From Gordius sp. MW1 (taxonomy: Eukaryota > Nematomorpha > Gordioida > Gordea > Gordiidae), in assembly GCA_964036665.1 (NCBI GenBank), contig OZ038526.1, positions 19,654,001 to 19,718,000 on the forward strand: 64,000 nucleotides of DNA. Reading direction: 5' to 3'. Every line of letters starts with the position of its first letter. Positions within the stretch are counted from its first letter, which is position 1. Under the pieces are notes generated by a model, which was not told the origin of the DNA, made no database searches, and was given only the letters and a program-made list of their open reading frames with translations. The position numbers and the translations under genes were made by a program. Shown piece after piece: positions 1 to 11,904 of this stretch.

Positions 1-960
1 TTGTAATAAATAAGTTGATTGAATATGCTTTCCTGAAAAGGGTCTTCTGCAGCCTAATATATCGAGTCCCACTTATTTTATCAATATAACCTTACCACTT
101 TTAATCAACAATACAAATTTGTGTAAATCTTAATTATTTTTGCTAGAATGTTCTACTGTTATACACGAAATTAACATATACTAGCAAATACTAACGTTAA
201 TTTATTGCTGCCAGATTAAACAATTATAACAGTAGCATCACGATTAATCAAGTATATAAAGAAATCCACGAGTGAATGTGGAATTACTTAAGTTGCAATA
301 TGGTCCATAGTAGCCGTAAAAACACATACTTCCAGAACTCTGGATTGCTAAAATAACAAAAGATAATTGCAAATGTAACCATTGACATATATATAACAAC
401 TAAACAACTTAATAAAAATAAATGCTTTAAAAACTATAATTTTTATCAATTAAATGCTTAAATAAAATTATTATCAATATAGAATTAATATTGGATTCTC
501 ATAGATTATATGCAGAGAGTATTAATACTCTATTTTTGAAAAGATTCGCTCTTAGACTTATGATTAAGTCATGCTATGCAATATTTAATTCAAAGATTTA
601 AAACTAGCTTAAATAGATTCTCACGACACTAAGAAATTCCAAAATTAATCAAATTTTTTAATATAACTAGGAAGATTGAGTAAAAATTAAATTATTATAG
701 GTACATCGAAATAATTAGATCTTAATATTCAAATGAGCCTTCATTCAGACGAAAGAGACCCGATATACCAAATAGAATTTAAAAGGAAATACATATTAAC
801 AAATTTCTTTGCTATCGCGAATTGATTATGTAGCGTTATTAAAACTCTACAAAAAGAGTTATACATAAGACTATAGTAGAAGACAAAAATTTTATCAGCT
901 TGGTGAGGTAGAAAATCGTTAAATCTAAAATCTAAACTGCTTTTAATCTAACAGACTAGT
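1..960. other. AT-rich intergenic sequence, no gene seen
   Basis: No open frame with coding character, no recognisable repeat boundary and no RNA gene was found on either strand. The sequence is A/T-rich with frequent stops in all frames. Confidence 0.6.
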
Positions 961-1178
961 GGTGGGAAAAAGTTAGGCGTGAGTCAAGCCTAGGTCAACC
1001 TTAGGCTGGGTTAGAAGTTCCTTGAAAACCTCTCCAAGGTCTTTTAGAAGCGCTAACCTCTGCATCGAGGTTTTAAAGTAGAATTAACCTTAAACCAGCT
1101 TTGAGAAGCCTAAAGCTTAGGTTAGAGCGTAAAATTAACCTAAACTCTATTAGGTTGATGTATTTATAGCCTAAACCC
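961..1178. repeat. Low-copy repeat, inverted partner of 4206-4385
   Basis: The block is rich in AACCT/AGGTT words, with shared segments such as CCTAAAGCTTAGG and TAACCTCT...CGAGGTT. These recur in reverse orientation at 4206-4385. The two arms could be ends of one ~3.4-kb element enclosing 1.18-4.2 kb, but I could not define clean termini or a target duplication. Confidence 0.45.
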
Positions 1179-1502
1179 AGCGCTCCTGTAGCGCCGCTTC
1201 ATTTTTTCAAAAAAACCTGGAGCGCCCCTCCTTTTTAAAAATGAGGAGCGGGCGCGGGATGTATAAATTATATTATTTTTTAAATATAAATAAAATTTGT
1301 TAATTAAAATTTAATGAAAATATAATTTTATTTTTAAATTTATTAATTATTAAATGTTGAGCCGAGTTTTATATTGATTTTTCATCTAATCATTTAAAAC
1401 ATTAAACGTCAGTTTTTCCTTTTTATATTGAAATTTTTTTGAAAAATCTTGTAAGTCATATTAATATTCATTTTATAGATATATAATAAAAATAGTTTTA
1501 TT

Positions 1503-1860
1503 ATGGATTTAGTAGAGATTATAGAAGAAGAAACCAAATATCCATTTCTACCATACAAAAAAAATTTCAAACTTATAGATGATACAGACGATAAAGTCCG
1601 TTTCTGTTCAAAAAGCTGATCATTTCAAAAGCTAATATAAAATATTTAATGTCTTATGGGGTCAGGGTTGTTAGGGTAAGGGTTAGGGTTCTCAATTGGA
1701 TTTGCTTAGCTTTCGAAATGATCAGCTTTCTTTTTGAATAAAAATCATAAAGTCAACTTAAAGGCGAAATGCCTATTGTGCATTAACAACAAAATGATTT
1801 CTTTCTCTAAAATCAGCAGCTTTAATTAAAAAAAACACCTCAAGGTAAAATCAATATTTC
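1503..1860 (+). pseudogene. hAT-type transposase N-terminus (BED-finger-like), broken
   Basis: The frame opens at an ATG near 1503 with an acidic leader (MDLVEIIEEETKYPF). It is interrupted at 1599 by a 148-bp MITE and resumes at 1755. Without the MITE, the two sides join in frame across one copy of ATAAAGTC and read into a BED-like zinc finger: CLLC at about 1777-1788, then a KKHLKVK segment about 50 nt further on. A stop codon just before KKHL, where a Leu codon would be expected, inactivates it further. BED fingers are the usual N-terminal DNA-binding domain of hAT transposases. Nothing recognisable continues beyond ~1860, so this is a fragment of the element whose GC-rich ends lie at 1.2 and 2.6 kb. 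Confidence 0.5.
1599..1746. mobile_element. 148-bp MITE with 8-bp TSD ATAAAGTC and telomere-like core
   Basis: Exact 8-bp direct repeats ATAAAGTC lie at 1591-1598 and 1747-1754. The ends are inverted copies of a TTCAAAAAGCTGATCATTTC word; the right copy has a 3-nt AAA insertion. The centre (~1660-1692) is TTAGGG-like: TTAGGGTAAGGGTTAGGG. The element splits a hAT reading frame. Confidence 0.8.
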
Positions 1861-2741
1861 TTTATTTTATAATAACTTTTTTTAAATGGTTTTAATTATT
1901 TTTGGGCAATTCATTACATTAGTTGAGCTTGGGTTCAGATATGATGCTCTTTTATATTTTTATATTTACTTTAATTTGTCATTAGATGTTCAACCTCCTT
2001 TTTATACATTTTTTTCCTAAATTTAAAGTATTTTTTTAAATTGAATTGTAACATCCAAATTAAAAATATACATTTTATTATGGTAAAATTTTTATTTTGA
2101 CCAATAAACCTGGAAAATAACTATTTATTTTTATTTTATATTAATAAAATAAGTAAAACAAACTAAAAAAAAAATTAAGTACCTAAAAAGATCTTTATAC
2201 TGCTCATTAAATATTGGTCAATTTCTTATTTAAAAAATCTACCTTAATAATTTTATGTTTTAAATTGTCAGTTGAAAATAAAGTTGATTTTTATAAAATA
2301 AATTTTAATTTAATTTATAAATTTATATTTATAGAGTACATGATAATCAATATTCAAAAATTGCACATCATATCAATAGTTATAATAATAAGAAAGATAT
2401 TAGCCAAAATAAAAAGTCTTCCTCTTCTAAGAAAAAACAGTCAATATTAAATTTTAGTCAAAAAACAATATTTTGATATATCATATAATATAAATAAAAC
2501 GTTTTGATAAAAAAATATGATTTTTGTTTCGTGAACCTTCTAAAAAAATGAAAATCAAAGGAGCGGTTATGGAGCGGCACTCCATTAGTTGGAGTGGGAG
2601 AGCTCCTTTTAATATGTAGTGGAGGGAGCGGGAGTCGCTACTTTTAAAAAGGAGCTTTAACAAGACTCTAAACATTGACCTAAGATAAATATTTTTAACT
2701 TAATTATGTTTTAGCACTTTGTCTTATATGTTTTTTACATA

Positions 2742-3999
2742 TCTTATATATAAAAATGAAACTATGTATGTATATATATATACATGCCGCCACCAATTTT
2801 GAAGAAATACCGGACCGATTTGGCTCAAAATTTCACAATTTATTCCCCAAACTCCGGAGCATGTTTTAAGATTTGTTCGAGCCAAATCGGTTCAGTAGTT
2901 TTCGAGAACGGTTAACGGTGACAACATAAAATTTATCAATTAAACCTGAAATAAATAAAATTTCTCTCATTCTTGGATAATTTTAATTCTTTTTTCCATG
3001 GCTTAAAAAGTAATTATGAGATTGTATATATATATATTTTTTAAAAAGATTTCTAACGTCAGTTTTTTATATGTTCAAACTTTATTTTCAATTTTCAGTT
3101 AAATTTACATACTATGATACATCGATCTTAGCTTTCCCTGGTACACTATCGCGTCTAAACCTAACAAAGGGCTTCGAGAATGTAAAAGCTACAAGTTTAA
3201 AAGTTTCTAGAATAAATATATTCTCTACACTTATTTGATTAGCGTTAAAATTAATAAGTTTTACAATACCCAATTAATATAATTGAAAATATTTCTAATT
3301 ATCAAATATGAAAATAACGTATAAAGGGCTTTAATCAAGGTGAATTTTTTTAAATCCTGATAACAGAGCAATAAATAGATTTCTAATATATTTTGTAGTT
3401 TCAACGATGAATTCTTAATATTAATACATGTTTAATTGTTTCTACATGTCACCTTGCATAATGGTCAAAATATTTTTAATGAATTTTGTAGTTCTAAAGA
3501 TGAAGTCTTAATATTATTGCATGTTTATTTGTTTATTTTTTTGTTTAAAGAATTTTTAAGGTTAATATACAAATGCCAAAGCGAAAAAGAAATTTTTTTA
3601 AATCCCGATAACAGAGCAATTAATAGATTTCTAATATATTTTATTTCTAATTATCAAATATGAAAATAACGTATAAAGGCCTTTAATCAAGGTAAATTTT
3701 TTTAAATCCTGATAACAGAGCAATTAATAGATTTCTAATATATTTTGTAGTTTCAACGATGAATTCTTAATATTATTACATGTTTAATTGTTTCTACATG
3801 TCACCTTGCAAAATAACGTATAAAGGCCTTTAATCAAGGTAATTTTTTTTAAATCCTGATATCAGAGCAATTAATAGATTTCTAATATATTTTGTAGTTT
3901 CAAGATGAATTCTTAATATTATTACATGTTTAATTGTTTCTACATATCACCTTGCAACGAATGTACATATAGCAAAACAACGTTTGCCGGGTCAGCTAG
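2742..3999 (+). mobile_element. Helentron/Helitron-like non-autonomous element
   Basis: The left end reads TCTTATATATAAAAATGAAAC, followed by a module ending in AAATCGGTTCAGTAGTTTTC. The right end is GCCGGGTCAGCTAG followed by T. This pattern (TC/TATATATAAAAATGAA start, CTAG-T end, no inverted repeats, internal minisatellite) is typical of non-autonomous Helentron-like elements in arthropod genomes. No Rep/helicase frame is present. The family assignment rests on remembered end motifs, not on a search. Confidence 0.6.
3295..3960. repeat. Minisatellite, about 150-165-bp unit, 3-4 copies
   Basis: Units share AATAACGTATAAAGG(G/C)CTTTAATCAAGG, a segment TAATAGATTTCTAATATATT, and end at TGTCACCTTGCA. 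Copies run from ~3300, ~3650 and ~3813. A partial copy at 3590-3660 is also present. The array lies inside the Helentron-like element. Confidence 0.8.
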
Positions 4000-4205
4000 T
4001 AAGATATAAAATTTAAATTTTAAATTTATTATAGATTAAAAATAAAGCAAACTTACTATAAATATTTATTTAATTTAATTTTTAAGGAGGAAATTGAGAT
4101 TTGTTGTTTTGTTTTTAAATGCCACCATTTTGTAACATATTTCTTTTGTAAGCGATGTGGCGTGACTGACATTTCACACAGAAAAGATAGAAGTAGCTAG
4201 ATACA

Positions 4206-4385
4206 AATACAAGCCTTTATTACGCTCTACCCTAAGCTTTAGGTTAGTCTACAAATTTTGACCTCAAGGTTTGAGGTTTATATTGACTTATAACCTCGAG
4301 GTAGAGGTTACCGTTTTTAAAAGACCTCAAAGGTACTTTGAAAAGCCTAACCTATTTGGTTAGATAAGATCAAGTAATTTTTAAA
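4206..4385. repeat. Inverted partner of repeat 961-1178
   Basis: Contains CCTAAGCTTTAGG and AACCTCGAGGTAGAGGTTA, matching the reverse complement of the 961-1178 block with moderate divergence. Confidence 0.45.
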
Positions 4386-4484
4386 TTTCAAATTTAGGTA
4401 TAAAATTATTCAATATTTTAATACGAATATAAATTAAAGTAAGATATATTATTGTTAAAGTTGCTGTTTATGATAATGACATAC

Positions 4485-4930
4485 TTTCGTGTCTTTCACA
4501 ATACTGTCCCTCGTGACCTTTTTTACACGAACATTTGCCGAGTGAATCACAAGTTTTTTTATCGGAACCAAAGGGACTACAATCGCATCCTTCAGATTGG
4601 GTTGAATAAAAAATTTAAAAACATTAGTAATTGCCACTTTATAAGTGCCCTAGCTAGATTCAGGTATTATTCTTATAACCTACCCTATTTAAATGTATTG
4701 AAAAGCCATCATAATTAGTTTATCTTTAAAGGATGGACAAACATAAATTATTTAAAGTGATTGGATTAAGCTCAAAGATTTTACCCTTAGTTTTACATTT
4801 GTCTTTATAATCAATTTAATGACTCTTATTAATGTTGCTAAGACTGTTGCCAAATTATTATTTAAGATAAGGTCATTTATATTACTTTCTTCACATTTAT
4901 GTCCATACGATCCATCAGGACAGAAATTAT
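4485..4930 (-). CDS. EGF/laminin-EGF-like protein, two internal exons (partial gene)
   Basis: Two minus-strand exons join in phase. Exon 4886-4930 (45 nt) follows an acceptor ending TTTGTAG and encodes FCPDGSYGHKCEE. Exon 4485-4589 (105 nt) follows a pyrimidine-rich acceptor ending CTGAAG, encodes CDCSPFGSDKKTCDSLGKC then SCKKGHEGQYCER, and ends at a strong donor GTATGT. Both exons are phase 1-1, the usual arrangement for EGF modules. The Cys spacing (CxC, x8, C, x5, CxC, x8, C) fits a laminin-type EGF repeat, as in MEGF/Draper-like or matrix proteins. No signal peptide, membrane segment or further modules were found nearby, so the rest of the gene must lie across large introns or outside the window. 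The host protein cannot be named. Confidence 0.55.
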
Positions 4931-7900
4931 CTACAAATGCATATCATTCATTAAGGACTAACAATGACAATTATAAACGTGTAAATATTTTTTTGATAAA
5001 ATGAACGTAAAATAATTTAAATGAAATTAGATAAAAAACAAGACCATAATTAAAAATGTATAAATCTAATATTGTTATACTAAAAAACATATATTCAAAC
5101 TGTTTTGAAAGGTATATAAACCTTAGTGAATCGAATGTTAAAGTTACTTTATTTATAAGTTAATAATGTCAACCTGTTTTACAACGAAGGTAATATTGGC
5201 GTTGGGAGTCACAAAAATCATCTAAATTATAAAGTAAAAATGTATAACTGAGATATAAAAATGGAGCTCATTTAAACTTAAGTTGTATTTATTTAATATG
5301 GACCTATTGATCAGTTTTTATAATTAAGTGATTAATTTGTCATGCATAGGCTAATACACTGCTCAATTCTTTTTACCAAGTGTCTTAATTTTGATCCATC
5401 TTAAAAACTTAATTAAATACTTAGGAAAATGTTTATGATTGGACTGGCTACGCTTTAGATATTATTTTGATATATGGGTACAAATAATTTAGAGATTTTA
5501 TGAAAGCCTTTTAATATTAAATTATAAGGAGATAATTAAAAAATAATTTCTTATTTAAATTAATTTTTATAGTGCTATCTACAATTAAAATTATTTAAAA
5601 CGTATTTAATTGTATTTTGCTCAAATTATATCGCTTGAAGAATTCTTAAAATTGCTATATGGTTCAAATGGGATGATTATTGACCACTACAATCCATCGT
5701 AAAATACGTAAATTTTCAAGATGGCGATGGTTTTTAACAACACTTTATACGCGTGAATATATTAATTGAGCCGTTTATAAGATAAGATATCATGCTCTTA
5801 TTTAAGAAGACTCAATTGCAGTTTCACATTTTTCAATTGTTAAATCTTACCACTCTCGCAAGGACGTGATATATCTCCCCGATTGGCTAAAAATAAAAGA
5901 TAGAATTTAATAAAATTTAATGCTTGATGATCAATTTTAACATGCAAATTGATTAAAAATAAATCATATACATCTATTTAATGGATTTATTAGGCGCATA
6001 TAAGATTTGATATATTAATTAAGTTCAGATACTTCGGATAGCCAAATGAAAGCAATTTAAAATTTTGTAAGGAAAGTTATTATTTAGGACCATGATGCTA
6101 AAAATAATACGATGGATTAACGAGAGCCTTGCACAAATTTCTTTCCAATATCCGCAATATAATATGAACAAATTATAATGTTATTATTTAAATTTAAAAA
6201 AATTTTAGTATCAAATGGTGTTAGATTGGTTAAGTAATTTACTGGCATATAATAATAAAAGCGTATCACATTTGTAGCAAACTAATGACTATAACATCTC
6301 TTAATAGGCCTATACGTAAACATACTTTTATGCTTTGATTGAAAATGAGAAAAAAGCGATTTTAAATAAACATATAGTAATCGAAACCTAGGATTAACTT
6401 ACAAACAGTGGTAGAGGTACCAATAGGACATATACTTTTGGAAAGTTTAGATGCTATTTTTGTTGAAAGATTACGTACATATTAAAATTACCAATATTAA
6501 AGCGTAAAATTTATGTGTTTAACATAAAAAAAAGCAAATAATTTGTACAGGTACCAAAAATGTGTCAATAAATTATTAATAAGTGAACAATAGTGAATTT
6601 AAAGCTATTCATTAAAATTATATATTTAGATTCTGGCCATTCAAAGATTAAAAAGACACATCTCTAGCCTCATTCATCCTATTTATTTCAATAAGTCGTC
6701 CGTAAAACTTCCAAATTTCTACAAGAAGTTATATCTATAAAAAAAAATAAAAAAACCGTACGTAATAATAGCAATCAGCAACAAATTACGAGACAGATGC
6801 TTATGAAATTTTAAGTAATATCTTCATTTATAAATTGAATTAAAATTATGATTATATATTACAAAACATACCGTGCAATGTGTTATCGGCCAAAAAGAGG
6901 GATGGTAATAATGCTAAACTAAAAGCGAAAAACATGTTAATGAAAATTATTTTGTTCAATTTTTATAACTAAACGTGTATACAAAGGTTAGTTGAAGGGT
7001 AGAGACAGGAAATGGAGAAAATTAAAAACAATTGAGCTAAGCGAAGGTACACACCAAAATGTTTTGTTTTGTTCAAGTTTATTTTAAGCGCCGACTATAT
7101 GTTTTTTCCAAGAAAGGCTTCCCAAATACCAACGTTGTTCATGAAATAGTCACGTATCTTAATATTTTTCAATTTTAATTATAAACCTCTACCCTAGGCG
7201 CCGCCCTCAATTCTTCCAATTTTTGTTCCTAGGGTGGTTATGTTATTATATAATAAACAGTTAAATTTTATAAAAATTATAAAACTATGTAAGTAAATTA
7301 CAGAGTTCAGTCTCGTTTACGAAGTGGGCAGCCTCAATGTTAACCATTTATTAATTATATATATTGATATTATATTAGGCAGTAACTGTAGCGGATGGAA
7401 GTAGGCGTGGAGTTGGTGATGGAGGCCTCACATAATATAATTTATGAAGTACTTTTGCAAGTATGATTGAAAAGTTTTAATATTGGATTATGGATTTTGT
7501 GGATGCAATATACAACCGGTGTAATGATCTGAAACGTCGACATTTAAAAAACGACGACGCTCAGTTGAACATTCCTATTGGTTAATATGGCATAATAACG
7601 AGTTATATGCCATACCACGTGATCTTCCTAAAAGCTCAATAGGTTAGTTTGGCACAAAAACATGTTTTTTTTTGAAGACACTATAATGACGACAAAAGAC
7701 TTTCAAAATATTTCAAGGAATTACTATGCATAATTATCTAAATTATAAATTAAAATTTAGAGAATCACTAACAAACTATCAATTTAGCCATTTAAGTATA
7801 TTATCAAATCTTTTTTTTTCACATGTATTTTATAAATTTAGGTTAGATCAAGAAAATTATAAATATCAGTTTAGTCAAGCTCAAGCATTTGTATTTTCAT

Positions 7901-7974
7901 CTCTAGTTTTGTATAAAAATGCACATAATCATTTGAAGCTTATTAAAAAATCTTTTACTTTATTAGTCTAAGTT
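4931..7974. other. AT-rich stretch, no gene supported
   Basis: Possibly an intron or upstream region of the EGF-like gene. Short open frames (for example 7726-7971, plus) have no domain pattern and strong A/T bias. No terminal repeats or target duplications were identified. Confidence 0.5.
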
Positions 7975-9015
7975 ATAAACTTTACCTTAGTTTTAAGCTT
8001 ATAGACAATAAAAATAATTAATAGGATAGGCTTATAAACATAGATTAGATATAACGATCATTAGCTCAAGCTCAATGTATTCAAGTACTAACTCAGCTAT
8101 TCCTTAGGTTATTATAAATGTACCAAATACAATATTGAGTTTATCATTTAGCTTTACCAAAATTACAATTAAAAGGATAGGCTTATAAACATAGATCAGA
8201 TATAATGATCATTAGCTCAAGCTCAACAGATATCCCTTAGGTTAATATAAATGTACCAAATACAATATTGAGTTCATCAATTAGCTTTACCAAAATTACA
8301 ATTAAAAGGATAGGCTTATAAACATAGATCAGATATAATGATCATTAGCTCAAGCTCAACAAATATCCGTAGGTTATTATAAATATACCAAATATATTGA
8401 GTTCATCAATTAGCTTTACTAAAATTACAATTAAAAGGATAGGCTTATAAACATAGATCAGATAAAATGATCATTAGCTCAAGCTCAACAGATATCCCTT
8501 AGGTTATTATAAATATACCAAATACAATATTGAGTTCATCAATTAGCTTTACCAAAATTACAATTAAAAGGATAGGCTTATAAACATAGATCAGATCTAA
8601 TGATCATTAGCTCAAGCTCAGCAGATATCCCTTGGGTTATTATAAATATACCAAATACAATATTGAGTTCATCAATTAGCTTTACCAAAATTACAATTAA
8701 AAGGATAGGCTTATAAACATAGATCAGATATAATGATCATTAGCTCAAGCTCAACAGATATCCCGTAGGTTATTATAAATGTACCAAATACAATATTGAG
8801 TTCATCAATTAGCTTTACCAAAATTACAATTAAAAGGATAGGCTTATAAACATAGATCACATATAATTATCATTAGCTAATGTATTTAAATACTTACTCA
8901 AATATCCCTTAGGTTATTAAATGTACCAAATACAATATTGACTTTATAAATTATATCAGCCATTTAAAAGGAATCATAAACATAGATCAATGATCATCAG
9001 CTCAAGCTCAAAAAC
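7975..9015. repeat. Tandem array, ~133-bp unit, about 7 copies
   Basis: The phrase AAAAGGATAGGCTTATAAAC starts at 8171, 8304, 8433, 8566, 8699 and 8832, giving periods of 129-133 bp. A diverged, longer first unit starts near 8021 and a decayed last unit ends near 9015. Each unit holds an ATGATCAT palindrome and AGCTCAAGCTCAA. Central units are nearly identical and the edges diverge. There is no coding potential. Confidence 0.9.
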
Positions 9016-9182
9016 ACATATCAAAAGAAGTAAATGCAGAATGCTAAATATGAAAAATTTTAATTACAAATATGATAAATTTTAATTAATCTTGTAAACC
9101 ATGTTTGAATTATAATCAATATTTTTTGTGAATTTTATAGGTTAGTAACTAAAAACATCTGTTGATTGACGTTTGTCTTAGC

Positions 9183-9429
9183 CAGTGGCGTAAATGAGGG
9201 GGGGGGGAAACGGGAAATTCCTCCCCCCTTGGCAAAGATTAAAAATATTTTTTTATAGCTTCTCAACGCTGAGGAGGCTAAAAACTGACATTAGAAATAC
9301 CATGTCTAAGAATAGATTAAATGGATTGGCTTTATTGACAATTCATCGGGAGTTAGCTCCTACTCCCGATGAAGTTTTTAAAATTTTTGAAATTTCCCCC
9401 CCCTTGAGAAAATCCTGGCTACGCGCCTG
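9183..9429. mobile_element. 247-bp hAT-type MITE with TSD GTCTTAGC
   Basis: Exact 8-bp repeats GTCTTAGC at 9175-9182 and 9430-9437 flank ends CAGTGGCGTA and TACGCGCCTG. G-run and C-run tracts lie just inside the ends, and an internal palindrome CGGGAGTTAGCTCCTACTCCCG is split by its own loop. The 8-bp duplication and CAGNGGCG-type ends fit hAT. Confidence 0.85.
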
Positions 9430-9437
9430 GTCTTAGC

Positions 9438-10145
9438 CCATAGAAATTTAATTTCAAATTTTAAGAAAAATTTTTGATTGGCATGTCGATTTTTTTGAGC
9501 GTCGTGGAAATGGATATTAAACCGGAACATTTTTTAGAGGCATGTCCCCACCCGAGTCCATCCGCATTTTTTAGACACCCACTAGTTATTTAATCACGTT
9601 AAATCCCGCCCATAATCAGATACCATTGGCAAGTCTATTCGGATGTTTGGGCATTAAAAACTTTGATTTAAGCCTTATTAATGCATAAGCAGAAAATTTT
9701 TAATTTAACCTTTTACGTGTGCAAAGGCAAACACAATACACAATTACTTCTGTTTATTTATATGATTAATATGTTTACAACTATGTGATGACAATTTATG
9801 CTCCTGGATTTTAAATCTACTTCTCACAAAAAATTTAGATTCTTTGTTTGAAATTATAAACATACAATGAATGTTACATGGAAAAAATATGCTTGATATC
9901 AGTTTAATTATGGGGGAGATTATTATGCCACTTGTAAATTAATAGCAATTTGGAAGCAATTCAGTAAAAATAAAAATATTTCAAAATAATAGCAAATAAA
10001 ATCGTTTATTAATCCGATGTCAAGACATGCTCTATAAAAGTAATAATATTTATGATGTAAAAAAATGATTATTATTACTTGTCTAAACAAGTTGGCCTTT
10101 CCTTCTATAGCCATCCAGTCATGGAATATTACCTAGCATATTTAC
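9438..10145. other. AT-rich, nothing recognised
   Basis: No exon, repeat boundary or RNA gene could be supported here. Confidence 0.5.
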
Positions 10146-10262
10146 TTTATAATAGACCATAGGCGTAAACAGACCCAAGGCCTTTTGGTTAAGCCTTTGG
10201 TACGTTTATGCGTGGTCGACTAAAACCAAGGTCGACCGAAAAAACCGCCGTTTTTACAAGAC
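10146..10262. mobile_element. Small MITE-like fragment (GGTCGACC/ACCAAAGG family)
   Basis: Contains TAAACAGACC, TTTTGGTTAAGCC and CTAAAACCAAGGTCGACC. The same vocabulary occurs at 42200-42250, in the better-preserved copy at 59696-59883, and at 62330-62413. The ends are not preserved well enough to define a duplication. Confidence 0.4.
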
Positions 10263-10280
10263 TAAGATACGATAGGTAGC

Positions 10281-10869
10281 TAGAGCCCTGCATGAGCCGC
10301 CCAGAATTTAATAAAATAATCGGGCCTTAGGCTCGGATTTTATGAGAGCCGAATTTAATTAAAGCAAACTTATCTTTTATAAAATAGGATTTAAAAAACT
10401 CAACACGATAGCAATTAGTTATCTTCGCGCAGCAACTACAGCATTTCTCCCTGTCTATTATAATATTTTGACCTGAATTGCAAACCTTATTCTAGTATTT
10501 AAAAGTATTCATAGTATCCATTAGAACTTTAAAAATAAAATTGATAAATATTTCAAAAAGTTTTATATTTGGTATTGTAAAAATATATTTTATAAAGTTA
10601 GATTTTTAGTTTTAAATTCTTAGCTTAATAAATGTAAGAGGTGAAAATGGATTTTTATTTCAAATTTATCCTAGTTGTAAATTAAGAGAGTAGTAACAAT
10701 TTAATAAATTTAAAACTATGGTAAAATAATTTTCAAACAATTTTTTTTTAATTTTATTTAAAATCGGGACGGGCTGGGGTCGGGCCAAGAATAAAAAGTT
10801 CGGGCTCGGGCAGAATAAAAATTAAGACGTCGGGCTCGGGACGAAGTAATTTTATTTTGCAGGGCTCTA
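10281..10869. mobile_element. hAT-type MITE family B, copy 1 (589 bp)
   Basis: The ends TAGAGCCCTGCA and TGCAGGGCTCTA are perfect inverted repeats. Flanks are TAGGTAGC (10273-10280) and TAGATAGC on the right, 7 of 8 matching. Inside each end are CGGGCTCGGG-type GC-rich subterminal repeats around an AT-rich core. A second copy of exactly the same length lies at 57280-57868. Copy 1 of family A later landed in its right duplication. Confidence 0.8.
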
Positions 10870-10876
10870 TAGATAG

Positions 10877-11724
10877 CAGAGACCAGATTGCCCGGCCCGC
10901 TGCCCGAACAGGACGGGCCGGGCCGGGCAACTGTCTTAAATTTCTATTTCCGGGCGGGCCCGGGCGGGCATGTTGAAGATGGATTCGGGCGATTCGGGCT
11001 TAATGAGATTTTTTAAATAGTGTTATTTCGTTACTTTTTATTTAATTGCATATGAAAATGCTAAAAAAGTTAAGAAACTTGATTTCGCCTTCACAAAGTT
11101 TCTCCATTTAGCCTTTATTATTCCCTGATCATTCGTCGCTTTCGCTAAGTTACTACTTATTTTTATAAACCTTTCTTTTTTTAAATTGCATTTAAATTCT
11201 ATTGATAAATCATTGTCTTTTTATCAAAAAAGTAAGTTTTAACAGAGCACAGATTGACTAATTGAACTAATTTTATTCATTAAGAAGTTTATTTATGGGT
11301 AGGGCAAACGGGTTAACTCAAAAGGGGAGTATAATTTTGTTTATTGTAATATTATTTATTAAATATGTTAACTTTAAACTTAAATAAAAAAATTGCTACA
11401 TAAATATTTTCATGGACATCGGCTGCATTAAATTAATATTTTGCTATTATATGATTTTTAAATGTTCCAACATGTTTGTCCCTTAATGCATCATCAATTA
11501 ACTTATTAAAATATTGTGACCTAAAGCGGTTTCGCCAGTGCTATCTGGCCAAATTTTTTCGAGAGACCAAATACTAACCTTTTTTGACCTATTAGGATTA
11601 AAATTAAAGATTAAAAGTTTCATTTGAAAAAATTATTCGACTTTTAAATAATATAGGAAATTAGATTTTATTTGTTGAACCGGGCCGGGTTCGGGCATAA
11701 AATTCCTAACAAATCTGACCTCTG
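10877..11724. mobile_element. hAT-type MITE family A, copy 1 (848 bp), TSD ATAGATAG
   Basis: Exact 8-bp repeats ATAGATAG lie at 10869-10876 and 11725-11732. Ends are CAGAGACCAGATT and (reverse complement) CAGAGGTCAGATT. The terminal 100-120 bp on the left and ~25 bp on the right are GCCCGGCCCG/CCCGAACCCG repeats, while the core is AT-rich without an open frame. It is inverted relative to copy 2 at 21456-22239. Confidence 0.9.
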
Positions 11725-11904
11725 ATAGATAGCCATTCTCTTGTAATTAATTTTTTATTAGGTTTTTTTAAATAAATTTGGCCAGCCCGTATCAATCTGT
11801 TGAATGAATTTTGTATTATTCCATTTTTAACCTTGATAGATTGCTACAAAACGTCTAAACTTATTAACGAAATACTACATTTGCAACTATGCCTCTGGAT
11901 TTCT

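Larger units (their letters stand above)
1178..2675 (+). mobile_element. Probable decayed hAT element with GC-rich ends
   Basis: Two GC-rich blocks with GGAGCG/CGCTCC words (1180-1260 and 2545-2660) flank an AT-rich body that starts with a BED-finger-like reading frame. This resembles hAT elements with short subterminal repeats. Exact termini and a target duplication were not identified, so the limits are approximate. Confidence 0.35.

Noticed and set aside
1655-1692. True telomere or interstitial telomere from chromosome fusion
   Set aside because: The TTAGGG-like words are few, degenerate and confined to MITE interiors with their own target duplications.
4455-4637. 60-residue minus-strand frame (MAITNVFKFF...)
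   Set aside because: Another frame of the same strand carries the EGF-type Cys pattern and fits splice sites.
7975-9015. CRISPR-like array
   Set aside because: Units are contiguous ~133-bp tandem copies without short repeats separated by unique spacers, and the context is eukaryotic.
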